Shown: positions 6,370 to 15,344, counted from the first letter of the stretch. The stretch: 64,000 nt of DNA from DATKPE01 sp035524335 (GCA_035524335.1 DATKPE010000057.1:65860-129859), one strand, 5' to 3'. Notes: generated by a model from the letters alone, not told the origin. Translations and numbers: made by a program.

Positions 6370-9341
6370 CTCCGCGAGCCCCGCTTCCCGGAGACGAGGA
6401 TATCATAAACATTTCCATCACTCCCCTGTGTCTGCGTATCCGGTTTTGCGAGAAATCTTCCCGGTACATCCCAGCCTTCGCGCACACCCGTGACAACCGC
6501 GTACCGCCACGCGGGACCCGGCACGCCGAGCAGTGCCGCCGGAAGGGAAACGGCGACCGTCCGTTCGGCGAACTGTGCGAGCGGATGAGCATCGTCCGCG
6601 GGTATCGGTTCGTACTCGGCTCGTATCTTTCCGTTCGGATCCTCCACGGTCAGGCCCTTTCCGATGTAGATGATTTCGTCGGCAGTGAAATCCGGGATCG
6701 AGCATCCGGCATTCCGGCCGATCGAACCGTGCCGTTTTCCCCTGGCGCCCCCTGTGTCGATTGCGATGGCGAGGAGAGCCCTCCCCATCCCACAGAGCTG
6801 TTCGGGAAACGACGCCGCCACGTTTCCAAGGCCGACTCTGAAGAAAATGCTCTGTGCATCTCTCCGGACCTCCAGGGAGGTAATATCTAAAGATCCGGGG
6901 ACGATACCGCGGAGATCGGGATACGGTGCTGACTCATCCCGGGCAGGATCGCGGGCCGTGCAGAGGCTGACGGGATCGACGGGGTTCCGGGTCAGGTCGC
7001 GAGCGGATAAGATCTTCATTGCCGGTCGTGCGAGCCGGCCCGGGTCGAATCCCGAAGGAACCGGAGCAAAGCGGAGCGGATTATCTGCGGCCTGTCGTGC
7101 GCCGGATGCAACGATTGTGTTCCGGATCCGGCTCGTTCCGGTCGAATCGGTGAGCAGGACCGCGTCGCCGGTCATCCGGATGGAATATTTCCTGCCCGGT
7201 TGAACGGTGACGGTTGCTTCCCGGCTCTGAGCGAAAGAAGACCCGGGCGGCGAGACGAGGGTGATTTCAACCGGGGGGCAATTCTTTTCCGGTTCGAGGT
7301 TGATGCGGAATTCCCCATTCAGCGAGCGGTATTCGACCCGCACACTGCTGGCGCGGACCGGGACGTTGAAATCGACCGACCTCACGGCGGCGGGGAGATT
7401 CGGCCGCAATGTTAGATGCCTCCCCCAACCGGATTGGGTTACCCCAAGAAATCCCTGGTACCAGACCTGAAGGTAGCCGGCGGCGGACAGGAGAGAATTT
7501 ATCTCGCCGGTGTACTCGGCCTCACCGGCGTCCGGTTTAGGACAGACGTCGAGGATTTCCGGAAAACTGCCCGGGAAGGGACCGGAGGAGACGAGGGTTT
7601 CGGTGTTTCTGATAACTCTGTAGGCTGAATCTGCGTAGCCCATCTGAATCGCCGGAATACACCAGAGAGGGGTACAGCGGAGATCGATAGGGCCGTTGAG
7701 GGCCCCGGCGGCGAACGAGGGATAGTCCGGGAGGTAACGGTACGGGACGAATCCGCTGTCGGAGGAGGCGAGTGTGCCGACGCCGGCCGGATAGACCAGA
7801 GCCGAGGTGGCGGCAAGGAAAATCCTTCGTGCGAGCGCGCTGTCGGAAACCAGATCGAGCGCCGGGAATACGCCGGGCCTGAGGCGCGCATCGCGGATCC
7901 CGCCGGGGCCGAAGGGATCGGTCATGATATTCGCCGCCGTATCGACGAACACCCGGGAAAAATTCGCCTTCAGTCTCTCCAGTGTGCTGATCCATTTTCC
8001 GACATGTGACGCCTCCGCCTGCAGTGGTGCGATAGAGCTGATGGCAATTCCGGCCTCGAGCTGACGTTTCCAGGCCGCCTGGAGACGGACCCCGGCGGTT
8101 GTTCCGGCGGGTCCGGGACTGAGAAAACCGAGGCTGTCGGAATGGAAGAGCAGGTTCCCTTCTATCGACCGGTCTATCACCGGCATCATTGACCGGGCGA
8201 AGGCAGTATCGCCGCTCACGTCGAGATACCGGCAGACGGCTTCGCAGAATTCCGGCGCTGTTTCGGCGTTATCATACGCCGGTGGTCGTTCGGCGGGTGA
8301 GACGGGAAACCGGCCGTAGGTGGACCGGAGGGGATTTGTATCCTGCACGCCGGCGTACGAAGAAAGAATAACCCGGGTCCGCGCGAGAAATCCCGCCGGA
8401 ATGCAGGCGCCGGAGAGCGCGAGAAGCGGACTCACCGCGGGCATCTCCCCGGGTCCCGGGAATCCGTCCAGAAGCCGGGGCGTCCCCCATTTCGGCATCA
8501 TTTGGTCGAGTGTATTCAGCGCCCACTGAATGGTGCGGAACGACACCGAATCGTCCGTGCGAAGGTATGATCTCCTGAACATCTCATCGATCCGTACGCG
8601 GCGGTCGTAGATCGAGTCGAGAAACGTCTTAATATTGGTCGCGCCGAGATTGAATATTTTCCGGGACCGGTCCGATGCGATGAAAATTGCCGCGACCTGA
8701 TCGGACGGCAGGGATGCACTGAGCGCGGCCGGGGAAAATCCCCCCGAGCCGGAGTCGGATTCCATGAACCCGAACGAAAACGATGTGGCGGGGGCGAGCA
8801 TCATGCCGAGCCACCCAGGAGTGGTATCGCCGGGCGTCGGAAGCTGGTGATTGGTCCTGCCGAAGATCAGCTCCCCATACCGCAGGGCGCAGAGCATTTC
8901 ACTCGTATCCCGGATATCCTTGAAGTAGGGTCTGATGCGGAAAGATTTGTTCCCCGCGTTGTCGACTTCCACCGTCAGCGCGTTGATATAGTCGAGGAGG
9001 GTGACAATCTCACGAAGTCCGTTTTTATATTCACGGATGAATTGAAACGGATAGAGATAGGTCCGGACGACGTCCGATCGGTTCAGGGGACGATTGTCGT
9101 ATTCGATGGCATAATCATCCATGATTTTCCTGCCGTCGACGATCCAGCCCTGGCGTACGGAGCGATTTTCACCCGCCGATTCGGTGGAGAAATAACTTCC
9201 CCGGCCGTTTGCGATCACAATTTGCCTGGACGGTCCCCGGAGGGTGATGCCAAGCTGATCGGTGGAAACAGCTGTCCGCGGATTCAGATCCTGGGCATAA
9301 ATGGAATGGATCGAAAGGATTAGGAGAAGGAGGTATTTCAT
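6366..9341 (-). CDS. Secreted glycosidase-like protein: debranching-enzyme (alpha/alpha)6 domain plus C-terminal DOMON-like domain
   Basis: A 991-aa protein with a signal peptide (MKYLLLLILSIHSIYAQ). Residues about 30-250 resemble the N-terminal beta-sandwich of glycogen debranching/GH15-type enzymes (IVIANGRGSYFSTES). Residues about 270-700 look like the (alpha/alpha)6 barrel, with CRYLDVSGDTAFARSMMPV and PEILD...GYLQVWYQGFLGV segments at the positions expected for debranching enzymes. The C-terminal 200 residues (PGSLDITSLEVRRDAQSIFFRV ... AIDTGG ... GYVREGWD-like) resemble the DOMON-like domain C of glucodextranase. It probably cleaves alpha-glucan-type sugars outside the cytoplasm. Catalytic acids could not be pinned down, so activity is uncertain. 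The start at 9341 is used because the longer TTG form would begin inside its promoter. Confidence 0.62.
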   Translation of the reverse strand: MKYLLLLILSIHSIYAQDLNPRTAVSTDQLGITLRGPSRQIVIANGRGSYFSTESAGENRSVRQGWIVDGRKIMDDYAIEYDNRPLNRSDVVRTYLYPFQFIREYKNGLREIVTLLDYINALTVEVDNAGNKSFRIRPYFKDIRDTSEMLCALRYGELIFGRTNHQLPTPGDTTPGWLGMMLAPATSFSFGFMESDSGSGGFSPAALSASLPSDQVAAIFIASDRSRKIFNLGATNIKTFLDSIYDRRVRIDEMFRRSYLRTDDSVSFRTIQWALNTLDQMMPKWGTPRLLDGFPGPGEMPAVSPLLALSGACIPAGFLARTRVILSSYAGVQDTNPLRSTYGRFPVSPAERPPAYDNAETAPEFCEAVCRYLDVSGDTAFARSMMPVIDRSIEGNLLFHSDSLGFLSPGPAGTTAGVRLQAAWKRQLEAGIAISSIAPLQAEASHVGKWISTLERLKANFSRVFVDTAANIMTDPFGPGGIRDARLRPGVFPALDLVSDSALARRIFLAATSALVYPAGVGTLASSDSGFVPYRYLPDYPSFAAGALNGPIDLRCTPLWCIPAIQMGYADSAYRVIRNTETLVSSGPFPGSFPEILDVCPKPDAGEAEYTGEINSLLSAAGYLQVWYQGFLGVTQSGWGRHLTLRPNLPAAVRSVDFNVPVRASSVRVEYRSLNGEFRINLEPEKNCPPVEITLVSPPGSSFAQSREATVTVQPGRKYSIRMTGDAVLLTDSTGTSRIRNTIVASGARQAADNPLRFAPVPSGFDPGRLARPAMKILSARDLTRNPVDPVSLCTARDPARDESAPYPDLRGIVPGSLDITSLEVRRDAQSIFFRVGLGNVAASFPEQLCGMGRALLAIAIDTGGARGKRHGSIGRNAGCSIPDFTADEIIYIGKGLTVEDPNGKIRAEYEPIPADDAHPLAQFAERTVAVSLPAALLGVPGPAWRYAVVTGVREGWDVPGRFLAKPDTQTQGSDGNVYDILVSGKRGSRR

Positions 9342-9375
9342 CGGATTCAGCAGTGAACATGTGAAGAATAACGGA

Positions 9376-9404
9376 AAGATACACAGATTTGCCCTGCCGC
9401 GCAA
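9376..9404 (-). promoter_or_regulatory. Promoter of the glycosidase gene
   Basis: On the minus strand TTGCGC (9399-9404), a 17-bp spacer and TATCTT (9376-9381). Predicted start is about 28 nt before the ATG at 9341. This separates the glycosidase transcription unit from the aromatic operon upstream. Confidence 0.6.
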
Positions 9405-9443
9405 GAAAGGAGGCCGGGGGGGGAGCGAAGGGAAAGGAACCGT

Positions 9444-10223
9444 TTATTCCGGCTCCAGTCTTTTCCTGAGATCGTTGATGAAACTCCGCGCCTCCTCACT
9501 GTCCCGGTTCCGGACGATATGCCAGAGGAAGTTGAGTTTGTTGTTGATCCGTTCGATCTGCGCGAGCGAATGGGGGTTGAAGAGTATTTCAGAAAGGAGG
9601 AACTCGTCCTCGGAGAGAAGTCCGCGGGCGACTTCAAGATGCCGCCGGAAGGTGGTTCCCGGAACGGTCCGCGCATTGACGCAGGAGAGGAAGACCAGCG
9701 ACGACACAAACGGCAGGGTGAGGGAATAAGCCATCATTCTGTCGTGTTCCTCGAAGGAGTAGTGAAAAATATGCGCTCCCAGCCGCCGGAAGAGGAGGGA
9801 AAAAAAATCCTTTCCCTCATCGTCCGAGTCGGCGATGATGACGGCGTTTTCGTTCCGGAGGTCGGTCAGATCGGCGAAGGTCGGTCCGAACATCGGATGG
9901 ACGGAGACGAAGCGATGTCCTGCGGAACGGTAGAATTCCGGAAGGTCCGTCTTCACCGAAGCCAGATCGCAGAGCATCGTCGACGGTGCGAGATGCGGCA
10001 GAACGCTTCTGTAGACGGTGAGGGTGTCGCGGAGGCCGACCGCATTGATCAGCAGATCGGGGGGCGGTGTGCATGCCGCCTCTGCGGAATCAGCGACCTG
10101 CACCCCCGCTATCGCCTCCGCCTTTCTCCGCCGGACATCGCAGACGGTCACCCGGTGATCCCCGGCCAGAACGTGTGCGAGCCAGGATCCCATCCGGCCG
10201 GTGCCAAGGAGGACAATGTTCAT
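9444..10223 (-). CDS. tyrA: Prephenate dehydrogenase (tyrosine branch)
   Basis: A 259-aa protein beginning with a Rossmann fold (MNIVLLGTGRMGSWLAHVL; GxGxxG at residues 7-12). A prephenate-dehydrogenase helical domain follows, with the HPMFGPT motif (SVHPMFGPTFADL) that contains the substrate-binding His. It oxidises prephenate to 4-hydroxyphenylpyruvate with NAD(P)+. There is no ACT or chorismate mutase domain, so end-product control probably lies elsewhere. It is the last gene of aroF-pheA-tyrA. The ATG overlaps the pheA stop by 4 bases. The operon is preceded by a Tyr-rich leader peptide, which makes attenuation by charged tRNA-Tyr the probable control. Confidence 0.9.
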   Translation of the reverse strand: MNIVLLGTGRMGSWLAHVLAGDHRVTVCDVRRRKAEAIAGVQVADSAEAACTPPPDLLINAVGLRDTLTVYRSVLPHLAPSTMLCDLASVKTDLPEFYRSAGHRFVSVHPMFGPTFADLTDLRNENAVIIADSDDEGKDFFSLLFRRLGAHIFHYSFEEHDRMMAYSLTLPFVSSLVFLSCVNARTVPGTTFRRHLEVARGLLSEDEFLLSEILFNPHSLAQIERINNKLNFLWHIVRNRDSEEARSFINDLRKRLEPE

Positions 10224-11278
10224 CGCGATGCCCCCGTATAGAAACCGAGGATTTTAAAACGGACCGTCAGGGAACGGACATTGTCGAGCGCCGCGGCTAC
10301 CGCCGGATCATCCGTATGGCCCGTGAAATCGAGAAGGAATCCGAACAAACCCGGGTCCTTCCGGCTGGGCCGCGACTCTATTCTTGTCAGATTGATCTTC
10401 TGCTCGGCGAAGATCCGGAGAATATCGAGCAATGCCCCGACCCTGTTCCGGGTCGTGAATGCGACCGTGCATTTATCGGTCGTTCCCCCCGCAGGCTCCC
10501 GGGAGAGGAGAACGAACCGGGTGGCATTGTCCGGATGGTCTTCGATCCGTTCCTTGACAATTTCCAGACCGTGGATCGCCGCGGCCAATCCGCTTGCGAT
10601 CACCCCTGCGGTTTTCTGTCCCTCGTGCCGGAGCCAGCGCGCCGCTCCCGCCGTATCGTAAAAGGGGCGTGGCTCGAGCCTGTTCCTCGAGAGAAACGCG
10701 CGGCATTGCGCAAGGGCCTGAGGATGCGAATAGACAGCCCTGATTTCGCGGTGATCGCTTCCGGGAAGCGCAAGGAGGTTGTGGTGGATCGGAACGACGA
10801 CCTCGCCCGCGATCTGCAGGCTCGTCTCGAGGAGCAGATCGTTCACCTCGTTGACCGATCCTTCGATCGAATTCTCCACGGGAACGACCCCGAAATCAAA
10901 CTCCCCTTTTTCCACGCCGGCGAAGACGTCGCCGAACTCAAAACAGGGAATTGCCACCATCGCACTGCCGAATTCATGGACCGCCGTCTCACTCCACGCG
11001 CCATGCTCCCCCTGGAAGGCGACGAGCCGGAGCCGTTTTTCCTGGAGTGCCCGGCTTTCGGCGATGAGCGCGGTGAAGACGGTGCGGAGAAAACCGCTTT
11101 CCACCATCGCCGATGACATCGAGGTGACGTTCCGCAGAATGGCCTCCTCCCGGCCGGCATCGAGAACGATCTCCTTGTGTTTTCCCGCCTGAAGGGCATA
11201 TTCCATCCGCTGATGGAGGAGTCCCACAATCTGCGCGTCGAGATGATCGATCCTGCTTCTGATCTCCGGGAGGTTCAT
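10220..11278 (-). CDS. pheA: Bifunctional chorismate mutase / prephenate dehydratase (P-protein)
   Basis: A 352-aa protein in three parts. Residues 1-85 form an AroQ-type chorismate mutase helix bundle (IRSRIDHLDAQIVGLLHQRM). Residues about 90-270 are a prephenate dehydratase domain with VVPVENSIEGSVNEVNDLL and the catalytic TRF motif (NATRFVLLSR). The C-terminal ACT domain is at about 275-345, including the ESRPSR segment that forms the Phe-binding site in feedback-inhibited enzymes. It converts chorismate to prephenate and then phenylpyruvate. The architecture is the standard P-protein at normal length. It overlaps both neighbours by 4 bases, so the three aromatic genes are translated as a coupled set. 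Confidence 0.95.
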   Translation of the reverse strand: MNLPEIRSRIDHLDAQIVGLLHQRMEYALQAGKHKEIVLDAGREEAILRNVTSMSSAMVESGFLRTVFTALIAESRALQEKRLRLVAFQGEHGAWSETAVHEFGSAMVAIPCFEFGDVFAGVEKGEFDFGVVPVENSIEGSVNEVNDLLLETSLQIAGEVVVPIHHNLLALPGSDHREIRAVYSHPQALAQCRAFLSRNRLEPRPFYDTAGAARWLRHEGQKTAGVIASGLAAAIHGLEIVKERIEDHPDNATRFVLLSREPAGGTTDKCTVAFTTRNRVGALLDILRIFAEQKINLTRIESRPSRKDPGLFGFLLDFTGHTDDPAVAAALDNVRSLTVRFKILGFYTGASR

Positions 11279-12120
11279 GCCCGCCCCCCTTCCGCCGCCG
11301 CGGGCTCGGCCGCATGTTCGCGGCGGAACGACTCCATCGCCCTCACGTCCGCGACCAGGGAGGCAAACTGCCTGGGCGTGAGCGCCTGATCCTTGTCGCT
11401 GAGCGCCTCGGCGGGATTCCGGTGAACCTCCACGATCAGACCGTCCGCTCCGGCGGCGACCGACGCGAGGCTCATCGGATGGATGAGACTCACCCTGCCG
11501 GTCCCATGGGTGGGATCGGTGATAACCGGAAGATGGGAAAGTTCCTTCACCGCCGGGACCGCGCTCAGATCGAGGGTGTTCCGGGTATAGGTCTCAAACG
11601 ACCGGATACCGCGTTCACAGAGTATGACCTGGGGGTTCCCTTCGTTCATGATGTACTCCGCGCAGTTCAGCCATTCCTCGAGTGTGGAATGCATTCCGCG
11701 TTTCAGCAGAACGGGTTTCCGGATTTTTCCGACTTCCTTGAGAAGCGAAAAATTCTGCATGTTCCTCGCCCCGATCTGTATCACGTCGGCGAATTCCGCC
11801 ACCCACGAAACATCCCGGGTGTCCAGGACTTCGGTGGCAAACGGAAGCCCCGAGGCTTCACGCGCCTTCGCCAGGATTTTCAGGCCCTGAAGGCCGAGTC
11901 CCTGGAACGCGTAGGGCGATGTCCGCGGCTTGAACGCGCCTCCCCGGAGCATGTCGGCGCCCGCTTCCTTTACCGCCATTGCCGTCCCGATCATCTGATC
12001 GGCGTTCTCGACACTGCAGGGACCGGCGATGATCACGAAGCCGTCGCCGAATGTTGCACCTCCGACGGTGATCGTGGTGCGAACGTTGTTCTGCAAACGG
12101 ACAAGTTTCAGATTTGTCAT
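11275..12120 (-). CDS. aroF: 3-deoxy-7-phosphoheptulonate (DAHP) synthase, beta/KDOPS-like type
   Basis: A 281-aa TIM-barrel enzyme that condenses PEP and erythrose 4-phosphate in the first step of the shikimate pathway. Family blocks visible are IIAGPCSVEN, RGGAFKPRTSPYAFQGLG, QIGARNMQNFSLLKEVG, ILCERGIRSFE and DPTHGTGR, with the metal-binding Cys, His, Glu and Asp in the usual places. It is the short class I-beta form. It has neither a ferredoxin-like N-terminal nor a fused chorismate mutase domain, so feedback inhibition through a fused domain is unlikely and transcriptional control matters more. It is the first gene of aroF-pheA-tyrA, following a 255-nt leader with a Tyr-rich peptide and terminator. 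An in-frame upstream ATG at 12129-12127 is closed by a stop, which fixes the start at 12120. Confidence 0.93.
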   Translation of the reverse strand: MTNLKLVRLQNNVRTTITVGGATFGDGFVIIAGPCSVENADQMIGTAMAVKEAGADMLRGGAFKPRTSPYAFQGLGLQGLKILAKAREASGLPFATEVLDTRDVSWVAEFADVIQIGARNMQNFSLLKEVGKIRKPVLLKRGMHSTLEEWLNCAEYIMNEGNPQVILCERGIRSFETYTRNTLDLSAVPAVKELSHLPVITDPTHGTGRVSLIHPMSLASVAAGADGLIVEVHRNPAEALSDKDQALTPRQFASLVADVRAMESFRREHAAEPAAAEGGRA

Positions 12121-12143
12121 GGCATTTCCATCGACTGTGAGTG

Positions 12144-12163
12144 GGATACCGGTTCGGGTATCC
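12144..12163 (-). repeat. Small hairpin in the aroF leader
   Basis: A perfect 7-bp inverted repeat (GGATACC / GGTATCC) with a 6-nt loop, 24 nt before the aroF ATG, downstream of the attenuator terminator. Its role is unknown. It may stabilise the read-through mRNA or tune aroF translation. Confidence 0.5.
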
Positions 12164-12240
12164 GCCCGGGCGCGGGGATTCGGAGAGACGGGAGGCCGGC
12201 GGTCTGGGTTCCACCGTTTTCAGATCGGACAGAAATGAAA

Positions 12241-12274
12241 AAGGTGGAAGCGCTCTGATCTGCGGTTCCACCTT
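12241..12274 (-). terminator. Attenuator terminator upstream of aroF
   Basis: On the minus strand AAGGTGGAA pairs perfectly with TTCCACCTT. One mismatch and a further CGC/GCG pair lie inside, with an 8-nt loop, followed by TTTCATTTCTG. It lies 23 nt after the stop codon of the Tyr-rich leader peptide and 120 nt before aroF, the position expected of a transcription attenuator. A second GGTGGAA copy lies downstream (about 12208-12214) and could compete for the 3' arm. Confidence 0.8.
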
Positions 12275-12297
12275 CGAAGTCGTGCGTTCCGGACGAA

Positions 12298-12375
12298 CTA
12301 CCTCAGGAGAATCACGCGATCGCGCTCCTCGCTAAAGTAAAGATAATAACGGTAATATCGCCGGTTGATTGTCAT
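12298..12375 (-). CDS. Tyrosine-rich leader peptide of the aroF-pheA-tyrA attenuator
   Basis: A 25-codon ORF whose first 14 residues read MTINRRYYRYYLYF: five Tyr and one Phe within eight codons (7-14). It ends ILLR and a TAG stop. Such clustered regulatory codons are the hallmark of ribosome-mediated attenuation, and they match the products of the operon downstream (TyrA and PheA). An internal hairpin AGGAG/CTCCT lies in the second half of the ORF, and an intrinsic terminator follows the stop. No Shine-Dalgarno sequence is present. The ATG begins 6 nt after the -10 box, so the mRNA is predicted to be leaderless. That the peptide controls aroF by tRNA-Tyr/Phe charging is inferred. Confidence 0.85.
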   Translation of the reverse strand: MTINRRYYRYYLYFSEERDRVILLR

Positions 12376-12380
12376 ACTGC

Positions 12381-12409
12381 AGTATACTAAACCGCCGGCC
12401 GTTTGTCAA
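12381..12409 (-). promoter_or_regulatory. Promoter of the aro attenuator and operon
   Basis: On the minus strand a consensus TTGACA (12404-12409), a 17-bp spacer and TATACT (12381-12386): the best match to a sigma70 consensus in the window. Expected initiation falls at or within a base or two of the leader-peptide ATG (12375). Confidence 0.85.
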
Positions 12410-12441
12410 GAGAAATCTTCCGGTCCGGCATCGCGGTCATC

Positions 12442-15234
12442 TCAGTCGGCCGGGAGGAGAACCACCTTCACATAATTCTTCAGATTACAGTATCTTACTG
12501 CCGCAGTCTGAATCTTTTCCGCCGTCAGACCGTCGATCCGCTCTCCGATGCGGAGGACGTAATCGAAATCCTCCCCCAGCGTGTAATAGTACTGCAGAGT
12601 CGAGAGCCAGAACTGATTTTCTTTCAAATTCACTTCATAACTGCGTTTTTGGGCCTCCTGCACCTTATGAATGTACATGGGATCGACGCCGAACCGCCCG
12701 AGGCTGTCGATCCGGGAAAAAGTCTCCCGTATAAGGTCCGCCGCATTTTCGGGCGCGCATCCGAAAGCTATTGACAGCGCGTACGTCGGATGCGGATCGC
12801 GTTCGGCCGCGCCGGAAACAGTGACCCCGTAGGTTTCCCCTTTTTCCTCCCGCAGAACATCCCTCAGCTTCAGCTCGAGGACGTCCCTCAGCGAGCTGAC
12901 CAGATATCGGTTCTCCCTCGACCACTCGATCGGGCCGGAGAATATTATTCTGACTGCACACTTCGGCTCCTTTCCGCGTCTGACGGTCTTTTCCACGATG
13001 CCCGCGGGAAAGCCGACGCCGATATCCTTCCAGCCGAATTGACGGTCCGCGGAGGGAAGACCGGCGAGATATTTGCGCACGAACATCTCCGCCGTGTCGG
13101 TATCGATATTGCCGACCAGAAAGAAGGTGAACGAACCGGGATCGGCAAAGAGACGGCGGTAGATGTCGTACGACTTCCGGAGATCGACGTGGCTGAATAA
13201 TTCGGGCGTCCACGGCTTCCTCCGGGGATGGTACTGGGACACTGTCACCGTGACGGTATCCTCGAGCGACGACTCGGGTCTGGCACTCCGGTTTTCGAGA
13301 TACTCCCCGATTCTCGATTTATACGCGAGGTATGCCGCGGAATCCGCCCGCGGAGCTGTGAACCAGAGATCGACAAGCTGGAACATGGTTTCGAGGTCCC
13401 GGGGAGAGGCGCTTCCGGTGAGCCCTTCATCGATCTCGCCGATGTACGGCGACACGCGGGCGAGCTTTCCCGCCAGCATCTTCTCCAGGTCGGTCTCGTT
13501 GTACGAACCGAGTCCCGACTGCGCCAGAATCGAGGTTGCGGTGATGGCGGGAATGAAATCGGAATCGGGGACGGTCGAGCTTCCCCCCGGGCGGACAGCC
13601 GAGAAGAGAACTTCGTCGTTCTTGAATCCCGTCCGTTTCAGAAATACCCGGGCTCCGTTGGAGAGCTGCCATTCCGTGACGCCCGTCGATGAATGCTGAC
13701 GGACTTCGGTGATCGTACCCGGCGCCGGCGGCCTCTCCAGGAGGGGGCGCTGTCCCAGCGTGTCGACATACGGGGCCAGATCCTCGCCCGCAACCGAGCT
13801 GAGTGCCCCGGCAATTGCCGGTTCATCGGGGACCGCAACATCTGCCCGCGCCGGCGCGGTGACGGTGATAACCAGGTTTGAATCGGTCATCCAGCGTTTT
13901 CCGACCTCATTGACCTCCGCCAGCGAAATTTCCGGCACCAGCTGATGATAGAGCATATTTTCATACGCGATGCCCGGAAACGGTTCATCATCGAGAAAAT
14001 TCCGTATGTACTCGGAGGCAAAACTGGCCGATTCGGTCTTGTCGCGCTCCGCGTAGGCATCCTCCATGGAGCGGAGCATATCCTTCTTCTCCCTCTCAAG
14101 CTCGGATCCGGTAAATCCGAATCTGCGGACCCGGTACGCTTCCCTCAGAACCGCCTTCATGCCGCGCACAATGCCGTTTCCCTTCACCCCGGCCTGGAGC
14201 GTATAGAACTCCGCCGGGCGGATGATCCTGCCGTCTCCCGACGAGGCGAACATGAACGGCGGATCTGGCCGTTTGGTCAGCTCGGAGAGACGTTCGTTCA
14301 GAAGAGAATTATAGATCGACTCGGTCAGCCCGCGGCGGTAATCCTCCACCGACGATTGCGGTTCCACCTGGTGCTTCCAGTAGAGGGTGACGCCCGAGAG
14401 CGTCGCTTCGGAATCGGTGACGACCGAGATGTAGGGCATCGCATGCCCGGGGAGGCTGAGGGAAGGACGCGGCGGTGCATCCGGGACCGTTTCGATGCCC
14501 CCGAAGTGCGCACGCACCATCTGCTCGACGGCACGCGGATCGAAATCCCCCACCGCGATGACGGCCATGAGATCCGGACGGTACCATTTCCGGTAAAACT
14601 GCCGGAGCGTTTCATATTTGAAATTCCGGACGATGTCCATATCCCCGATCGGCATCCGGTCTGCATATCTGGATCCCCTGAAGAGGACCGGAAGTTGTTT
14701 ATCGCGCATGCGGGCGGACGCACCGCGTCCGAGACGCCATTCCTCCACAATCACCGGCCGCTCCCTGTCGATCGCGTCATCCCTGAAGCTGACCAGATGG
14801 GCCCAGTCTTCCAGGATGGCCAGCGACCGGTCGAGAACTCCCGCCGTATCGGTGGGAATCTCGAGCATGTAGACCGTTTCGTCGAATCCGGTGTAGGCGT
14901 TGACGTCGGGGCCGAATCGCATGCCGACCGATTCAAGGTAATTGACGATCTCGTTCCGCCCGAAATGCCGGGTGCCTCCGAAGGCGAGATGTTCGCAGAC
15001 GTGGGCGAGGCCCCGCTGATCGTCCTCTTCCAGCACCGATCCGGCATTGACTACGAGTCTGAGTTCGGCCCTGTTCGCCGGTTTTGTATTGGGGTGGATA
15101 TAATACCGGAGACCGTTCGGCAGTTTCCCCTGGTGCACAGCGGTATCCGACGGAAGAAGCTGGGCCGGCGCCGGTGAAGAGAAAAGAACGGGCATCAGGA
15201 GAAAAGCGGAGAGAAACCGAACACGATGTTTCAT
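12442..15234 (-). CDS. M16 family zinc metalloprotease (pitrilysin type), secreted
   Basis: A 930-aa protein with a signal peptide (about residues 1-24, ending APAQ). It contains two tandem M16 units. The N-terminal one carries the inverted zinc motif HxxEH (H78, E81, H82 in LAHVCEHLAFGG) and a downstream acidic ligand region (PVIVEEW). The second half (from about residue 520, GVTEWQLSNGARVFLK) is the inactive-type domain that completes the peptide chamber. Full length matches bacterial PqqL/ptr-like periplasmic peptidases. It probably degrades peptides outside the cytoplasm. The gene ends 32 bp before the promoter of the aromatic leader, and no strong terminator is visible between. Confidence 0.9.
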   Translation of the reverse strand: MKHRVRFLSAFLLMPVLFSSPAPAQLLPSDTAVHQGKLPNGLRYYIHPNTKPANRAELRLVVNAGSVLEEDDQRGLAHVCEHLAFGGTRHFGRNEIVNYLESVGMRFGPDVNAYTGFDETVYMLEIPTDTAGVLDRSLAILEDWAHLVSFRDDAIDRERPVIVEEWRLGRGASARMRDKQLPVLFRGSRYADRMPIGDMDIVRNFKYETLRQFYRKWYRPDLMAVIAVGDFDPRAVEQMVRAHFGGIETVPDAPPRPSLSLPGHAMPYISVVTDSEATLSGVTLYWKHQVEPQSSVEDYRRGLTESIYNSLLNERLSELTKRPDPPFMFASSGDGRIIRPAEFYTLQAGVKGNGIVRGMKAVLREAYRVRRFGFTGSELEREKKDMLRSMEDAYAERDKTESASFASEYIRNFLDDEPFPGIAYENMLYHQLVPEISLAEVNEVGKRWMTDSNLVITVTAPARADVAVPDEPAIAGALSSVAGEDLAPYVDTLGQRPLLERPPAPGTITEVRQHSSTGVTEWQLSNGARVFLKRTGFKNDEVLFSAVRPGGSSTVPDSDFIPAITATSILAQSGLGSYNETDLEKMLAGKLARVSPYIGEIDEGLTGSASPRDLETMFQLVDLWFTAPRADSAAYLAYKSRIGEYLENRSARPESSLEDTVTVTVSQYHPRRKPWTPELFSHVDLRKSYDIYRRLFADPGSFTFFLVGNIDTDTAEMFVRKYLAGLPSADRQFGWKDIGVGFPAGIVEKTVRRGKEPKCAVRIIFSGPIEWSRENRYLVSSLRDVLELKLRDVLREEKGETYGVTVSGAAERDPHPTYALSIAFGCAPENAADLIRETFSRIDSLGRFGVDPMYIHKVQEAQKRSYEVNLKENQFWLSTLQYYYTLGEDFDYVLRIGERIDGLTAEKIQTAAVRYCNLKNYVKVVLLPAD

Positions 15235-15344
15235 GGCGTCATGGAGAGGTCGTCAGGGAGTATGGGAACAACCGCTGTGGCCGCGGAAGAGATCCGGTTC
15301 GAACCCGCGGAATGAGAGCAATCTGTGGAGGGTAGTGCGGCGGA

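Noticed and set aside
9342..9404. TTG start at 9404 for the glycosidase
   Set aside because: It falls on the -35 box of the predicted promoter, and the signal peptide starts at the ATG 9341.
12241..12274. T-box-like motif (GGTGGAACCGC) before aroF
   Set aside because: The sequence resembles the T-box antiterminator core, but no Stem I specifier loop precedes it. The Tyr-rich ORF and simple terminator stem explain the region better.
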